Source: Planotetraspora phitsanulokensis (lineage in GTDB: Bacteria > Actinomycetota > Actinomycetes > Streptosporangiales > Streptosporangiaceae). Taken from it: a DNA stretch of 64,000 nt. Below are positions 1 to 7,334 of this stretch, in pieces (the stretch's first letter is position 1; each line of letters starts with the position of its first letter). The stretch lies in assembly GCF_016863295.1 (NCBI RefSeq), contig NZ_BOOP01000037.1:78435-142434 (forward strand). Reading direction: 5' to 3'. Under the pieces are notes generated by a model that made no database searches, was not told the origin of the DNA, and worked only from the letters and a program-made list of their open reading frames with translations. The position numbers were made by a program, and so were the translations under genes.

Positions 1-210
1 GCGCCCCTCGCCGTCGTACCGCACGAACGCGCCCCCGGGCGCGAGTGCTCGTTCGTCGACGAACTCGCCCGTCTCTTCCAATCGGGCCGCGAAGTCGCGC
101 ATGTACTGGATGTGCGCGTCGACCTCCTCCGGCGTCCACTGCTCCATCGGCGCCCAGTCGACAACGGGGGCCGGGCCACCTCGGTAGTGCTTCAGAAGCA
201 GGTACTTCAT
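1..210 (-). CDS. YCII/DGPF-domain protein, N-terminal part (runs off window)
   Basis: The first 70 codons of a gene that continues beyond base 1. The protein begins MKYLLLKHYRGG, followed by an acidic helix (EEVDAHIQYMRDFAARLEE), which is the usual opening of YCII-related (DGPF) proteins. The diagnostic DGPF motif would lie outside the window. An AAGGAG ribosome site precedes the ATG at 210. In actinobacteria such genes commonly sit directly upstream of an ECF42 sigma factor, so one may follow beyond the edge. The molecular function of the family is unknown. The family call rests on the N-terminus only. Confidence 0.75.
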   Translation of the reverse strand, partial: MKYLLLKHYRGGPAPVVDWAPMEQWTPEEVDAHIQYMRDFAARLEETGEFVDERALAPGGAFVRYDGEGR

Positions 211-350
211 GGTGGTTCTCCTTCTTCGTCGCGCGGCCCGTCGTGGCCACTCGTGTCCCTGGGACGGAGCCGACCACACATTCTCGACACCCGATGCGCA
301 ATGAGTTTCGTCGCCGCCGCTGTTTTCCAGCCCCGCCGGTCTCGCAAAGC

Positions 351-1277
351 TCAGCGGGTCACAGCGGTCTCCTGTTCAATACGCGACAACTTCTCGGGAT
401 TGCGCACGTGGTAGGCGCCGGTGACGTACCCGTTCTCCATTCGCACGGCCACCACGCCGTCGATCTCGCCGTCAACTCGGACCAGCAGCCCCGGGCCGCC
501 ATTGATCTGCACCAGCTCGACCGATCTTTCTGCGTCGCGCTTCCACCAGCCGAGGGCCAGCAGGCGAGCAACGTTGTCAGCCCCCACAATGGGCCGCAGC
601 AGGGCATGCTTGACACCGCCGCCGTCGCTCAGGGCGACAACGTCCGGCGCGAGGATGTCGAGCAGACTCTGCAGCTCGCCGGTTTCTACCGCCCGTTGGA
701 AAGCCTGGAGCGCGGCCCGGTGCTCGGCCGGGGAGCCGGTGCCGCGTGGCCGGCGCGCGGCGACGTGCGCCCGTGCCCGGTGGGCGATCTGGCGTACCGC
801 GGCAGGGCTCTTGCCGACGGCTTGGGCGATCTCGTCGTAGTCCAGATCGAACACCTCGCGCAGCACGAACACCGCCCGCTCGGTCGGCCCGAGCGTCTCC
901 AGCACCAGCAGCATCGCCATCGAGACGCTGTCGGCCAGTTCGACGTCCTCGGCCACATCCGGCGTGGTCAGCAGCGGCTCGGGTAGCCACGGCCCGACGT
1001 AGGTCTCTTTTCGCCGGCCCAGTGTGCGCAGTCGTTTCAGCGCCTGCCTGGTGGCGATCCTGATCAGGTATGCGCGCTGGTCCAGCACCGTGCCGAGGTC
1101 GACGCCCGCCCACAGCAGCCAGGTCTCCTGCAGGACGTCCTCGGCGTCGGTGGCGGAGCCGAGGATCTCGTAGGAGAGGGTGAACAGCAGGTTGCGGTGG
1201 GCGACGAACGCCTCGGTGGCCGCGTCCATGCGACTGCCACGAGCTGTGGCCGTCGGTTGCCCAGTTCGTTCGCTCAT
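351..1277 (-). CDS. ECF41-family RNA polymerase sigma factor with SnoaL-like C-terminal domain
   Basis: A 308-residue extracytoplasmic-function sigma factor. Region 2 (about residues 20-85) contains the usual AEDVLQETW helix, and region 4 (about 120-175) contains a helix-turn-helix with FDLDYDEIAQAVG. Three ECF41 hallmarks are visible: WLPEP in the linker, DGGG after region 4 and NPEKL near the C-terminus, framing a SnoaL-like domain that in ECF41 proteins controls activity in place of an anti-sigma factor. The ATG at 1277 was preferred because of a CAGGAA site; upstream and downstream ATGs exist. The divergent neighbours are a CMD-family protein and an oxidoreductase, the usual ECF41 targets. 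Confidence 0.9.
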   Translation of the reverse strand: MSERTGQPTATARGSRMDAATEAFVAHRNLLFTLSYEILGSATDAEDVLQETWLLWAGVDLGTVLDQRAYLIRIATRQALKRLRTLGRRKETYVGPWLPEPLLTTPDVAEDVELADSVSMAMLLVLETLGPTERAVFVLREVFDLDYDEIAQAVGKSPAAVRQIAHRARAHVAARRPRGTGSPAEHRAALQAFQRAVETGELQSLLDILAPDVVALSDGGGVKHALLRPIVGADNVARLLALGWWKRDAERSVELVQINGGPGLLVRVDGEIDGVVAVRMENGYVTGAYHVRNPEKLSRIEQETAVTR

Positions 1278-1341
1278 CGCTGGTTCCTGCCTGTTCGGTC
1301 GCGACCGTGCCATATCCATACGATCCCGGTCCCCGCCGCTC

Positions 1342-1390
1342 TGTGACACCGACGATCGGTGGTTCATGTCACATGGATCCCGCTGTCACA
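1342..1390. promoter_or_regulatory. Three TGTCACA boxes between ECF41 gene and its divergent partners
   Basis: TGTCACA, the ECF41 -35 element, occurs on the plus strand at 1367-1373 and 1384-1390, 17 bases apart, and on the minus strand at 1342-1348. They face the CMD/oxidoreductase operon and the sigma gene respectively. No CGTC lies at the canonical 16-base distance (GATC is found there in two cases), so the -10 elements are uncertain. Autoregulation and target control by the adjacent sigma factor are inferred. Confidence 0.55.
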
Positions 1391-1454
1391 AGGAGCGGGA
1401 CGCCGGGATCTCTTGCTCGTTACGACGCACCACCACGAGTAAGGAAGTCGCAGC

Positions 1455-1952
1455 ATGGCCACACCCACGACGACCAACCTCCGGTCGCGCATGCCCAACC
1501 CCCTCCCGTTCGTCCCCGAGATGGCGGTAGTCGGCGAAGGCCTGCACAAGGTCATCAAGAACGGCTCGATTCCGCAGGTCACCATCCACCTGCTGCAGTT
1601 GCGCGCCGGGCAGATGCTCGGCAGCACGTACTTCACCATCCGGGAAACCGGCAACCTCCGCAGGATCGGGGAATCAGAGGAGCGCATCACCGCCGTGGCC
1701 ACCTGGCACGACGCCACCTACTTCAGCGACGCCGAACGGGTCGCGCTGGAGCTCGTGGAGGCGGTCCTCACCCCGAACCCGTCCGGGGAGCGCGTCCCCG
1801 ATGAGCTGTACGCCAAGGCGTCCGCGCACTACGACGACAAGGCGATGTGGTCGCTCATCATGGCGATCGCCCACATCGGCTTCTTCACCCCCGCCGCTCT
1901 CATCGCCAAGCCGATCCCCGGCATGCCCCCCGGCCAGAACTACAGCGAGTAG
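1455..1952 (+). CDS. Carboxymuconolactone decarboxylase (CMD)-family protein
   Basis: A 165-residue all-helical protein of the CMD/AhpD fold, beginning with RMPNPLPFVPEM and carrying the HLLQLRAGQ segment and a second half (ATWHDATYFSDAERVALELVEAV) typical of the ECF41-associated 'C' partners. The usual CxxC redox pair of AhpD is not present, so peroxidase activity should not be assumed. AAGGAAG precedes the ATG. The stop is 12 bases before the next gene, so the two are probably co-transcribed, divergent from the ECF41 gene. Known ECF41 loci pair the sigma factor with CMD proteins, oxidoreductases or epimerases. The substrate is unknown. Confidence 0.85.
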   Translation: MATPTTTNLRSRMPNPLPFVPEMAVVGEGLHKVIKNGSIPQVTIHLLQLRAGQMLGSTYFTIRETGNLRRIGESEERITAVATWHDATYFSDAERVALELVEAVLTPNPSGERVPDELYAKASAHYDDKAMWSLIMAIAHIGFFTPAALIAKPIPGMPPGQNYSE

Positions 1953-1964
1953 GAAGGGCACAGC

Positions 1965-2723
1965 ATGAGCATCACCAAGTTCGCGGTGGCAGGAGCAACC
2001 GGGCGGCTGGGCCGCCACGTCGTCGACGTCCTGGCTGAGAGGGAACACCAGGTCGTGCCGATGTCCCGAGCCACCGGCGTGGACATCATCACCGGTGAGG
2101 GCCTCGCCGAGGCCCTCACCGGGGTCGAGGCCATCATCGACGTCGCCTCGTGGCACTCCTCCGACCAGGAGGCGGCGACGGAGTTCTTCCGCACGTCGGC
2201 CCGCAATCTGCATGAGGCGGGCCAGAAGGCGGGGGTCGCCCAGATCGCCATGGCGTCCATCATCGGCGTCGACAAGGCCACCGCCGGTTTCGTCGCCGCC
2301 AAGAAGGTGCACGAGGAACTCCTCCTGTCCGGCCCGCTCCCCGTCCGCATCCTGCGGGCCGCGCAGTTCCACGAGTTCGTCGGTCAGCTCCTGGACTGGC
2401 GACAGGGCGGCGTCGCCTACATCCCGAACCTGCCCACCCAGCTCGTGGCCTGCCGCACCGTGGCCGAGGAACTGGTCGGCCTGGCCACCGACCCCGGCGC
2501 GTCCGCCCCAGGAACACCGATCCCCGAGATCGCCGGACCTCGCAAGGAGAGCATGGCCGAGGCGGCCCGACTCCTCGGCGCCCGCCGAGGCATCAAGGTC
2601 GTCGGCGTCGACGGCTCTGGCATGCCCGATGCCGAGATCGCCGCCAACGGCGGGTTCCTGCCCAGCCCACACGCCAAGCTCGCCGGACCCACCTTCCAGG
2701 AGTGGCTCGACACCCAACCCTGA
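1965..2723 (+). CDS. NmrA-like NAD(P)-binding oxidoreductase
   Basis: A 252-residue atypical short-chain dehydrogenase. The Rossmann motif is at the N-terminus (AVAGATGRLGRHVV, residues 7-20), and there is no YxxxK catalytic pair, as in NmrA/NAD(P)-binding SDRs that act as redox sensors or reductases. It lies 12 bases after the CMD gene with an AGGAAG site, forming a two-gene operon. Together with the adjacent sigma factor this supplies the 'oxidoreductase' partner of ECF41 modules. The substrate cannot be predicted. Confidence 0.85.
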   Translation: MSITKFAVAGATGRLGRHVVDVLAEREHQVVPMSRATGVDIITGEGLAEALTGVEAIIDVASWHSSDQEAATEFFRTSARNLHEAGQKAGVAQIAMASIIGVDKATAGFVAAKKVHEELLLSGPLPVRILRAAQFHEFVGQLLDWRQGGVAYIPNLPTQLVACRTVAEELVGLATDPGASAPGTPIPEIAGPRKESMAEAARLLGARRGIKVVGVDGSGMPDAEIAANGGFLPSPHAKLAGPTFQEWLDTQP

Positions 2724-2873
2724 GCAGGCCGTACGGCACGGCCTTGCCCTTGTTCTCGGAACTTCACGGCCCGGAGCCTCGAGAACGAGGGCTACCTCCG
2801 AACCTTGCCCTCGGGGACTCATCGTTACGTGAGTCGTCTGCCTAACGGGACTTTCGCTCGGATGCTTGTCAGC

Positions 2874-2920
2874 CCACGCCCCCTTTCAGGCAACGCGAGT
2901 ACGCCTGAAAGGGGGCGTGG
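2874..2920. terminator. Bidirectional terminator hairpin
   Basis: A perfect 18-bp stem (2874-2891 with 2903-2920, beginning CCACGCCCCC) around an 11-base loop, between two convergent genes that end at 2723 and 2928. It lacks a long U tract, which is normal for high-G+C actinobacteria. Confidence 0.85.
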
Positions 2921-2927
2921 CCCGTCG

Positions 2928-3851
2928 TCAATCCGTGTGTCGGCGAGCCTGGTTCGCCTCGCGGAGGACTGCCCAGGCGTCCGCCACCTGGCCCAGGTGC
3001 TCGAGCTTGTCGGGGTTGAGCACCGTACGGATCGTCTGGATCCGTCCGTCGAGGATGTCGAGCGTCATGGTGTTGATGACCTTGCCGTCCCGGTCGCGGA
3101 AGATCGCGCCTGGCTGGCCGTTCAGCTCGTGTGGTTCCATCACACCGCCGATCTGGACGAACGGCGAGGCCATCGTGGCCAGCACCCGCGCCACGTTTTC
3201 CGCGCCGAAGACGCCCTTGCCCCATTGCGGGGCCTTGCCGCCGCTGTCGCCGACCATGTGGACGTCAGCGGCCAGGAGCTCTCGCAGACCGGCGACGTCG
3301 CCTCTGGTGAAGGCGTCCAAGAATCGCCCGGCGAGCACTTCTCGCTCGCGGCGGTCGGCCACGAACCGGGCGCGTCCCTCGCCCATGTGGCGGCGGGCCC
3401 GCACCACGAGCTGGCGGCACGCCGCCTCCGACCGCCCCACCGCTGAGGCGACCTCGTCGAAGCCGAACCCGAACACCTCCCGCAGCACGAAGACCGCCCG
3501 CTCGAGCGGGCTGAGCCGCTCGAGCAGCAACAAGGCCGCCATCGACACCGAGTCGGCCAGCTCCGCCGACCGCTCGGGATCCTCGTAAGGATCGGTCAGC
3601 AACGGCTCGGGGAACCACTGCCCCGCGTACTCCTCCCGCCGCAGGCGAGCCGAGCGCAACACGTCGATCGAGATGCGGGTGACCACGGCTGACAGGAACG
3701 CCTTGACCGAGGCGGGCTGGGTCGGGGATGCCTCATAGCGCAGCCAGGTGTCCTGAATCGCGTCCTCGGCCTCGCTCACACTGCCCAAGATCCGGTACGC
3801 GATCGAGAACAGCAGCGGCCGCAGTTGTTCGAACTCCTCAGCCCGGGTCAC
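2928..3851 (-). CDS. Second ECF41-family sigma factor
   Basis: A 307-residue ECF sigma factor. It shows region 2 with SEAEDAIQDTWLRYE, the linker motif WFPEP, region 4 with FGFGFDEVASAVGRSEA, then DSGGK and NPDKL around a SnoaL-like C-terminal domain, so all three ECF41 signatures are present. The GTG start at 3851 overlaps the stop of the epimerase gene by four bases (GTGA), indicating translational coupling. It is clearly related to the ECF41 protein at 351-1277 but diverged, and is likely a separate regulator rather than a recent duplicate. The exact ECF41 promoter upstream of the operon suggests positive autoregulation. Confidence 0.92.
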   Translation of the reverse strand: MTRAEEFEQLRPLLFSIAYRILGSVSEAEDAIQDTWLRYEASPTQPASVKAFLSAVVTRISIDVLRSARLRREEYAGQWFPEPLLTDPYEDPERSAELADSVSMAALLLLERLSPLERAVFVLREVFGFGFDEVASAVGRSEAACRQLVVRARRHMGEGRARFVADRREREVLAGRFLDAFTRGDVAGLRELLAADVHMVGDSGGKAPQWGKGVFGAENVARVLATMASPFVQIGGVMEPHELNGQPGAIFRDRDGKVINTMTLDILDGRIQTIRTVLNPDKLEHLGQVADAWAVLREANQARRHTD

Positions 3852-4759
3852 GCCAGCCCCTCCTTGAAGCCCTGGCGCCAGGAGGGGTAGCGCAGCCGCC
3901 AGCCGAGCTCCCGCTTGGCCTTGGCGTTGGAGAAGCCGCGTCCCTCGGTCATCATCATCACCGCGACTTGTCCGGCCACCGGCCTGGCCAGCCACGCGGG
4001 GACCCGCATCGGCCGTTTGGCCCCCGCGCACGCGGCCAGGTGGGGCAGCCATTCGCGGGCCGGCGCCGGCTCGTCGTCGACGATGTTGAACACGCCCTTG
4101 GCCTGCTGCTCCACGGCCAGGACGGTGGCGCTCGCCGCGTCGTCGAGATGCACCCACGAGCTGTAGCCGCCGCCGTTCCCGACGACCGGGTACTGGCGCT
4201 TGCGCACGAGCTCGACCTGATCGTCGGTGGCGCCCGGCCCGTAGAACGCGCCGTATCGCAAGACCGCGCCACCGGCTTGGACGACGACGTCCTCAAGGTG
4301 GCGGATCGCCTCCGCCCCCTTGCCCGTGCTCGTCGGGTCCAGCGGGTCCTCCTCGGACTTCACCCATCCACCCTCGCGGATGCCGTTCCAAGCGCCGTAG
4401 CTCTGCGCGACGAAATGGGCCACACCGATCGCCTGGGCGGCGGCCAACAGGTGGTCCGTCCCCTCGGTGCGCAGCCGGTTGGTGACGGCGAACCAGCGGT
4501 CGAAGTGCTTGATGTCGGGTTTGCCGGAGATGGCGGTCATCTGGTGCACGATCACGTCCGGACGGGCGTGAGCCACCGCCTCGCCGACCGACCTCGCATC
4601 CAGCCCGTCCATCACGACCGCCTCGGCGCCCAACTGCTTCAGCAGGCCCAGCTTGGCCGTGCTCGTCGTCGTCGCCGTCACCTGGTGGCCACGCTCCACA
4701 AGCTGCGGCACGAGCCGCCTCCCCAACACCCCGGCTCCGCCCGCCACGAACACTCGCAT
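3848..4759 (-). CDS. NAD-dependent epimerase/dehydratase, ECF41 partner
   Basis: A 303-residue extended-SDR protein. It has an N-terminal GxxGxxG nucleotide-binding motif (VAGGAGVLGRRL) and the YGAWNG region in the position of the catalytic Tyr segment, with C-terminal motifs of sugar-nucleotide epimerase-like proteins. The ATG at 4759 is preceded by GAGGAAGG. It is the first gene of an operon with the ECF41 gene at 2928, and epimerases are one of the three recognised classes of ECF41 partner. The substrate is unknown. Confidence 0.87.
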   Translation of the reverse strand: MRVFVAGGAGVLGRRLVPQLVERGHQVTATTTSTAKLGLLKQLGAEAVVMDGLDARSVGEAVAHARPDVIVHQMTAISGKPDIKHFDRWFAVTNRLRTEGTDHLLAAAQAIGVAHFVAQSYGAWNGIREGGWVKSEEDPLDPTSTGKGAEAIRHLEDVVVQAGGAVLRYGAFYGPGATDDQVELVRKRQYPVVGNGGGYSSWVHLDDAASATVLAVEQQAKGVFNIVDDEPAPAREWLPHLAACAGAKRPMRVPAWLARPVAGQVAVMMMTEGRGFSNAKAKRELGWRLRYPSWRQGFKEGLA

Positions 4760-4802
4760 GACCGTCACCTTCCTCATATCGGGACCTGCCTACGAGACCC
4801 GA

Positions 4803-4829
4803 GACGAAACAGCGCGACAATCTGTGACA
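4803..4829 (-). promoter_or_regulatory. ECF41-type promoter (TGTCACA-N16-CGTC)
   Basis: Read on the minus strand, TGTCACA (4829-4823) is followed after exactly 16 bases by CGTC (4806-4803), matching the published ECF41 consensus. It lies 44 bases upstream of the epimerase start. It should be recognised by one of the two ECF41 factors in this window, most simply the one in the same operon. Confidence 0.85.
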
Positions 4830-4954
4830 AGTAGCGGCAAGTCAGTCGAGAAACCATCGTCGGCGGGGGATCCACGCCCGCCGGCTGATCCAGGGATGGC
4901 GGGCGACCAGGTGGATCGAGGGCTAGCTTCCCGCCGCTTCCTCGCCGTGGGCGA

Positions 4955-5908
4955 TCACACGTTCGGGGACCTCCTCCGGGGACCCGTGTAGGTGTGCGTG
5001 CGGGTGTACGCGCCGAAGCCCATCGACTCGTAGAGCCGTCGGGGCACGGGATAGGCGTCGTCGCCGCGCGCGTAGACGACGGCGCGCGTGCCTCCGGCGG
5101 CCGCGAAAGCGTGCAGCACCGCGGTGCACACGGAGCGGGCGAGGCCGAGCCGACGGTGACCGGGATGCGTGCCGACCGGTTCGAACTCGCCGGTCCGGTT
5201 GGCCCGGTCGTACCAGCCCTGGCAGTAGGCCACCACCCCGCCGGCCGGCGCCACCACGACGAGATCCAGTTCGGGACGGTATGGCCAGGTGTCCCTCATC
5301 CGGGCATGCCGTCCGGCGGTGACCCGGGTCGATCCGAAGGCGGCGCGGTGGGCCGCGGCCCGGCCGGCCACGTCGGCGTGGTCCCGCTGGGCACGGACCG
5401 TGTAACCGTCCGGCAGGTCGGGCACCGCCGGCAGATCGGCGAGCGGACGGCCGAGGCACACCATGAACGGGCCGTCGGCCGCACGGGTGTATCCGCGTCG
5501 CTCAAGCGCCGCGACCAGATGCGGTTCGGTCTCGGCGACCTCCGCGGTCAGCGGGCCGTCGGCCGTCCGCTCGGCCCAGTCGAGCACTTCATCGGCCAGC
5601 CCCGGGTGACGGGGGTCGACCTGCAGCATCAGCTCGCCGGGCAGATCCAGCCAGCCCCACGCGACTGCCGTGTCGCCTTCGGTCCAGATCGCCGTCGGGC
5701 ATTCCCCGGCCCGGTCGAGGGCAAGGCACCAGTTCCACGTGAGGTCACCGATGTGCCGGTATCCGGCCGCCGGGAAACACTGGACGGCCAGGCCCTGCAT
5801 GGCGCGCAGCGCCACAGGACCGGCGTGCTCACGGCGTCGCATGGCGCCCATGCTGTCCGACCGGCTTTCCGCCGGGCAACGCGATTTCTCCTGAGGCCGG
5901 TCCGACAT
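4955..5908 (-). CDS. Tandem GNAT N-acetyltransferase
   Basis: About 317 residues with two GNAT-like halves. The C-terminal half has the acetyl-CoA binding stretch EFEPVGTHPGHRRLGLARSV and ends with YESMGFGAYTRTHTY, where the active-site Tyr is usual. The N-terminal half is degenerate. Small-molecule or peptide N-acetylation is the family role; the substrate is unknown. Several ATG codons are possible (5944, 5908, 5851, 5842) and none has a strong ribosome site, so the start is uncertain. Monocistronic. Confidence 0.8.
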   Translation of the reverse strand: MSDRPQEKSRCPAESRSDSMGAMRRREHAGPVALRAMQGLAVQCFPAAGYRHIGDLTWNWCLALDRAGECPTAIWTEGDTAVAWGWLDLPGELMLQVDPRHPGLADEVLDWAERTADGPLTAEVAETEPHLVAALERRGYTRAADGPFMVCLGRPLADLPAVPDLPDGYTVRAQRDHADVAGRAAAHRAAFGSTRVTAGRHARMRDTWPYRPELDLVVVAPAGGVVAYCQGWYDRANRTGEFEPVGTHPGHRRLGLARSVCTAVLHAFAAAGGTRAVVYARGDDAYPVPRRLYESMGFGAYTRTHTYTGPRRRSPNV

Positions 5909-6003
5909 ACAGGTGGACCGCCGGCGAGGACGCCGCCACCCCACTGAAGTGGGCTGATCGGGACTGGGGACTCAACGGAGGGCCGTACGGCGGATCGCCG
6001 CGT

Positions 6004-6045
6004 TTGACACCTCTTACGGCTAACCGCTACCTATTTGGCTAACCG
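6004..6045 (+). promoter_or_regulatory. Promoter and probable PadR operator
   Basis: TTGACA (6004-6009), an 18-base spacer and TACCTA (6028-6033) form a housekeeping-type promoter ahead of the PadR/ABC operon. A direct repeat GGCTAACCG at 6018-6026 and 6037-6045 (19-base period) straddles the -10 box; the second copy is also part of the near-palindrome CTAACCGTTAG. This arrangement suits autorepression by the PadR protein. Binding is inferred. Confidence 0.65.
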
Positions 6046-6058
6046 TTAGGGGGATGCA

Positions 6059-6592
6059 GTGCAGGACGCAGTGCTGGCGATGCTCGCCAAAGAGCCGTCG
6101 CACGGGTACCACTTGCGCGCTCGGCTACAGCGGAGCCTGGGCCCGCTGGGCGAGTCGATGAACCCCGGTCAGATCTATGTGACGTTGGCCCGGCTGGAGA
6201 AGGCGGGGCTCGTCGTCTGCGAGCGCGCCGACGGTCTTCCCGATCGCCCGGAGCGCAAGGTCTACGCGCTGACGGCGACCGGGCAGCAGCGGGTGGCCAC
6301 GTGGCTGACCGAGGTGAGCTGGCCGAAACCGGACCTGGCGGAGTTCCATCTCAAGCTCGTCGCGGCGGCCGCGGCCGGGCTCGCCGACCCGGTCGAGCTC
6401 GTGGCGGCGCAGCGCCGTGAGTTGTTGCGCCGCATGCGTGAGACGCAGCGAGCGGTTCTGGCCGAGCCGGACGGTTCGGCCGCCGTCCTGCTGCTGGAAG
6501 GGGTCGTGCTGCGGCTGCAGGCGGACCTGCGCTGGTTGGCGGCCTGCGAGCGAGCCTGGTCCAAGGTCGATGACGAAGCTGAGGATGCATGA
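6059..6592 (+). CDS. PadR-family transcriptional regulator
   Basis: A 177-residue regulator. The winged helix begins almost at the N-terminus (AVLAMLAKEPSHGYHLRARL, then QIYVTLARLEKAGLV and the wing GLPDRPERKVYALT). The C-terminal half is the helical Vir-type dimerisation domain of PadR subfamily 1. GTG is the start, just after a GGGGG ribosome site. The stop overlaps the ATG of the ABC ATPase (ATGA), so regulator and exporter form one operon. Such PadR-MacB-like cassettes usually respond to substrates of the transporter. Confidence 0.92.
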   Translation: MQDAVLAMLAKEPSHGYHLRARLQRSLGPLGESMNPGQIYVTLARLEKAGLVVCERADGLPDRPERKVYALTATGQQRVATWLTEVSWPKPDLAEFHLKLVAAAAAGLADPVELVAAQRRELLRRMRETQRAVLAEPDGSAAVLLLEGVVLRLQADLRWLAACERAWSKVDDEAEDA

Positions 6593-7329
6593 ACGTGGCG
6601 AATGCGGCGGTCCGGGTTCACGGCCTGGTGAAAAACCATGGCCGGGGGCAGGGCCGGGTCCGCGCGGTCGACGAGGTCGACCTGGAGGTCCCCGAGGGGC
6701 AGACGCTGGCGGTGATGGGGCCCAGCGGCTGTGGGAAATCCACCCTGCTGCACCTGCTGGGCGGCCTGGAGCGGCCCTCCGCCGGGGAGGTGTGGCTGGC
6801 CGGGCGGCGTGTCGACACCCTGAGCGAGCGGGCGCTGGCACGGCTGCGGCGCCGCTCGGTGGGATTCGTCTTCCAGGCCTTCCACCTGATGGAGGAGCTG
6901 TCGGCGGCGGAGAACGTGGAACTGCCCGCACTGCTCGCCGGGCGTTCACGGCGCGAGGCCAAGCGGCGCGCGAACCTCCTGCTGGACCGGGTCGGGCTCG
7001 CCGACCGAGGCCGGCATCTTCCTTCGCAGCTGTCCGGCGGTCAACGCCAGCGGGTCGCCATCGCCCGCGCGCTCGCCAACGAGCCGCTGGTCGTCCTGGC
7101 CGACGAGCCGACCGGCAACCTCGACAGCGCGGCCACCCGCGACGTGCTGAGGATCTTCGAAGAGCTGCGTTCGGCGGGGCAGACCCTCGTGATCGTCACG
7201 CACGACGAGCGGGTCGCGGCCACCGCCGACCGTCTGATCTCGATGCGCGACGGGATGTTCGTCGACGACACCCGGCTGGCCGGCAGCGCCACCGGGTGGC
7301 TCGGCGGCCTGATCGGGCTGGAGGGCTGA
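6589..7329 (+). CDS. ABC transporter ATP-binding protein (MacB/LolD type)
   Basis: A 246-residue ATPase. Walker A GPSGCGKS (residues 44-51), Q-loop, signature LSGGQ (148-152), Walker B LVVLADE (167-173) and an H-loop in VIVTHDE are all intact. The sequence is of the LolD/MacB subclass, which works with FtsX-like permeases to drive extracytoplasmic export or efflux. It overlaps the PadR gene by 4 bases and is followed after 5 bases by the permease gene. It is expected to be catalytically competent. Confidence 0.93.
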   Translation: MNVANAAVRVHGLVKNHGRGQGRVRAVDEVDLEVPEGQTLAVMGPSGCGKSTLLHLLGGLERPSAGEVWLAGRRVDTLSERALARLRRRSVGFVFQAFHLMEELSAAENVELPALLAGRSRREAKRRANLLLDRVGLADRGRHLPSQLSGGQRQRVAIARALANEPLVVLADEPTGNLDSAATRDVLRIFEELRSAGQTLVIVTHDERVAATADRLISMRDGMFVDDTRLAGSATGWLGGLIGLEG

Positions 7330-7334
7330 ACGAC

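Noticed and set aside
2095..2832. Long alternative-frame proteins rich in Arg, Pro and Ser opposite or within the oxidoreductase gene
   Set aside because: Typical shadow frames of G+C-rich coding DNA; no domain or ribosome site.
6417..7330. Long upstream extension of the permease reading frame
   Set aside because: The frame overlaps the PadR and ATPase genes, and the translated part is Arg/Gly-rich without domain features; the permease has a natural ATG at 7335.
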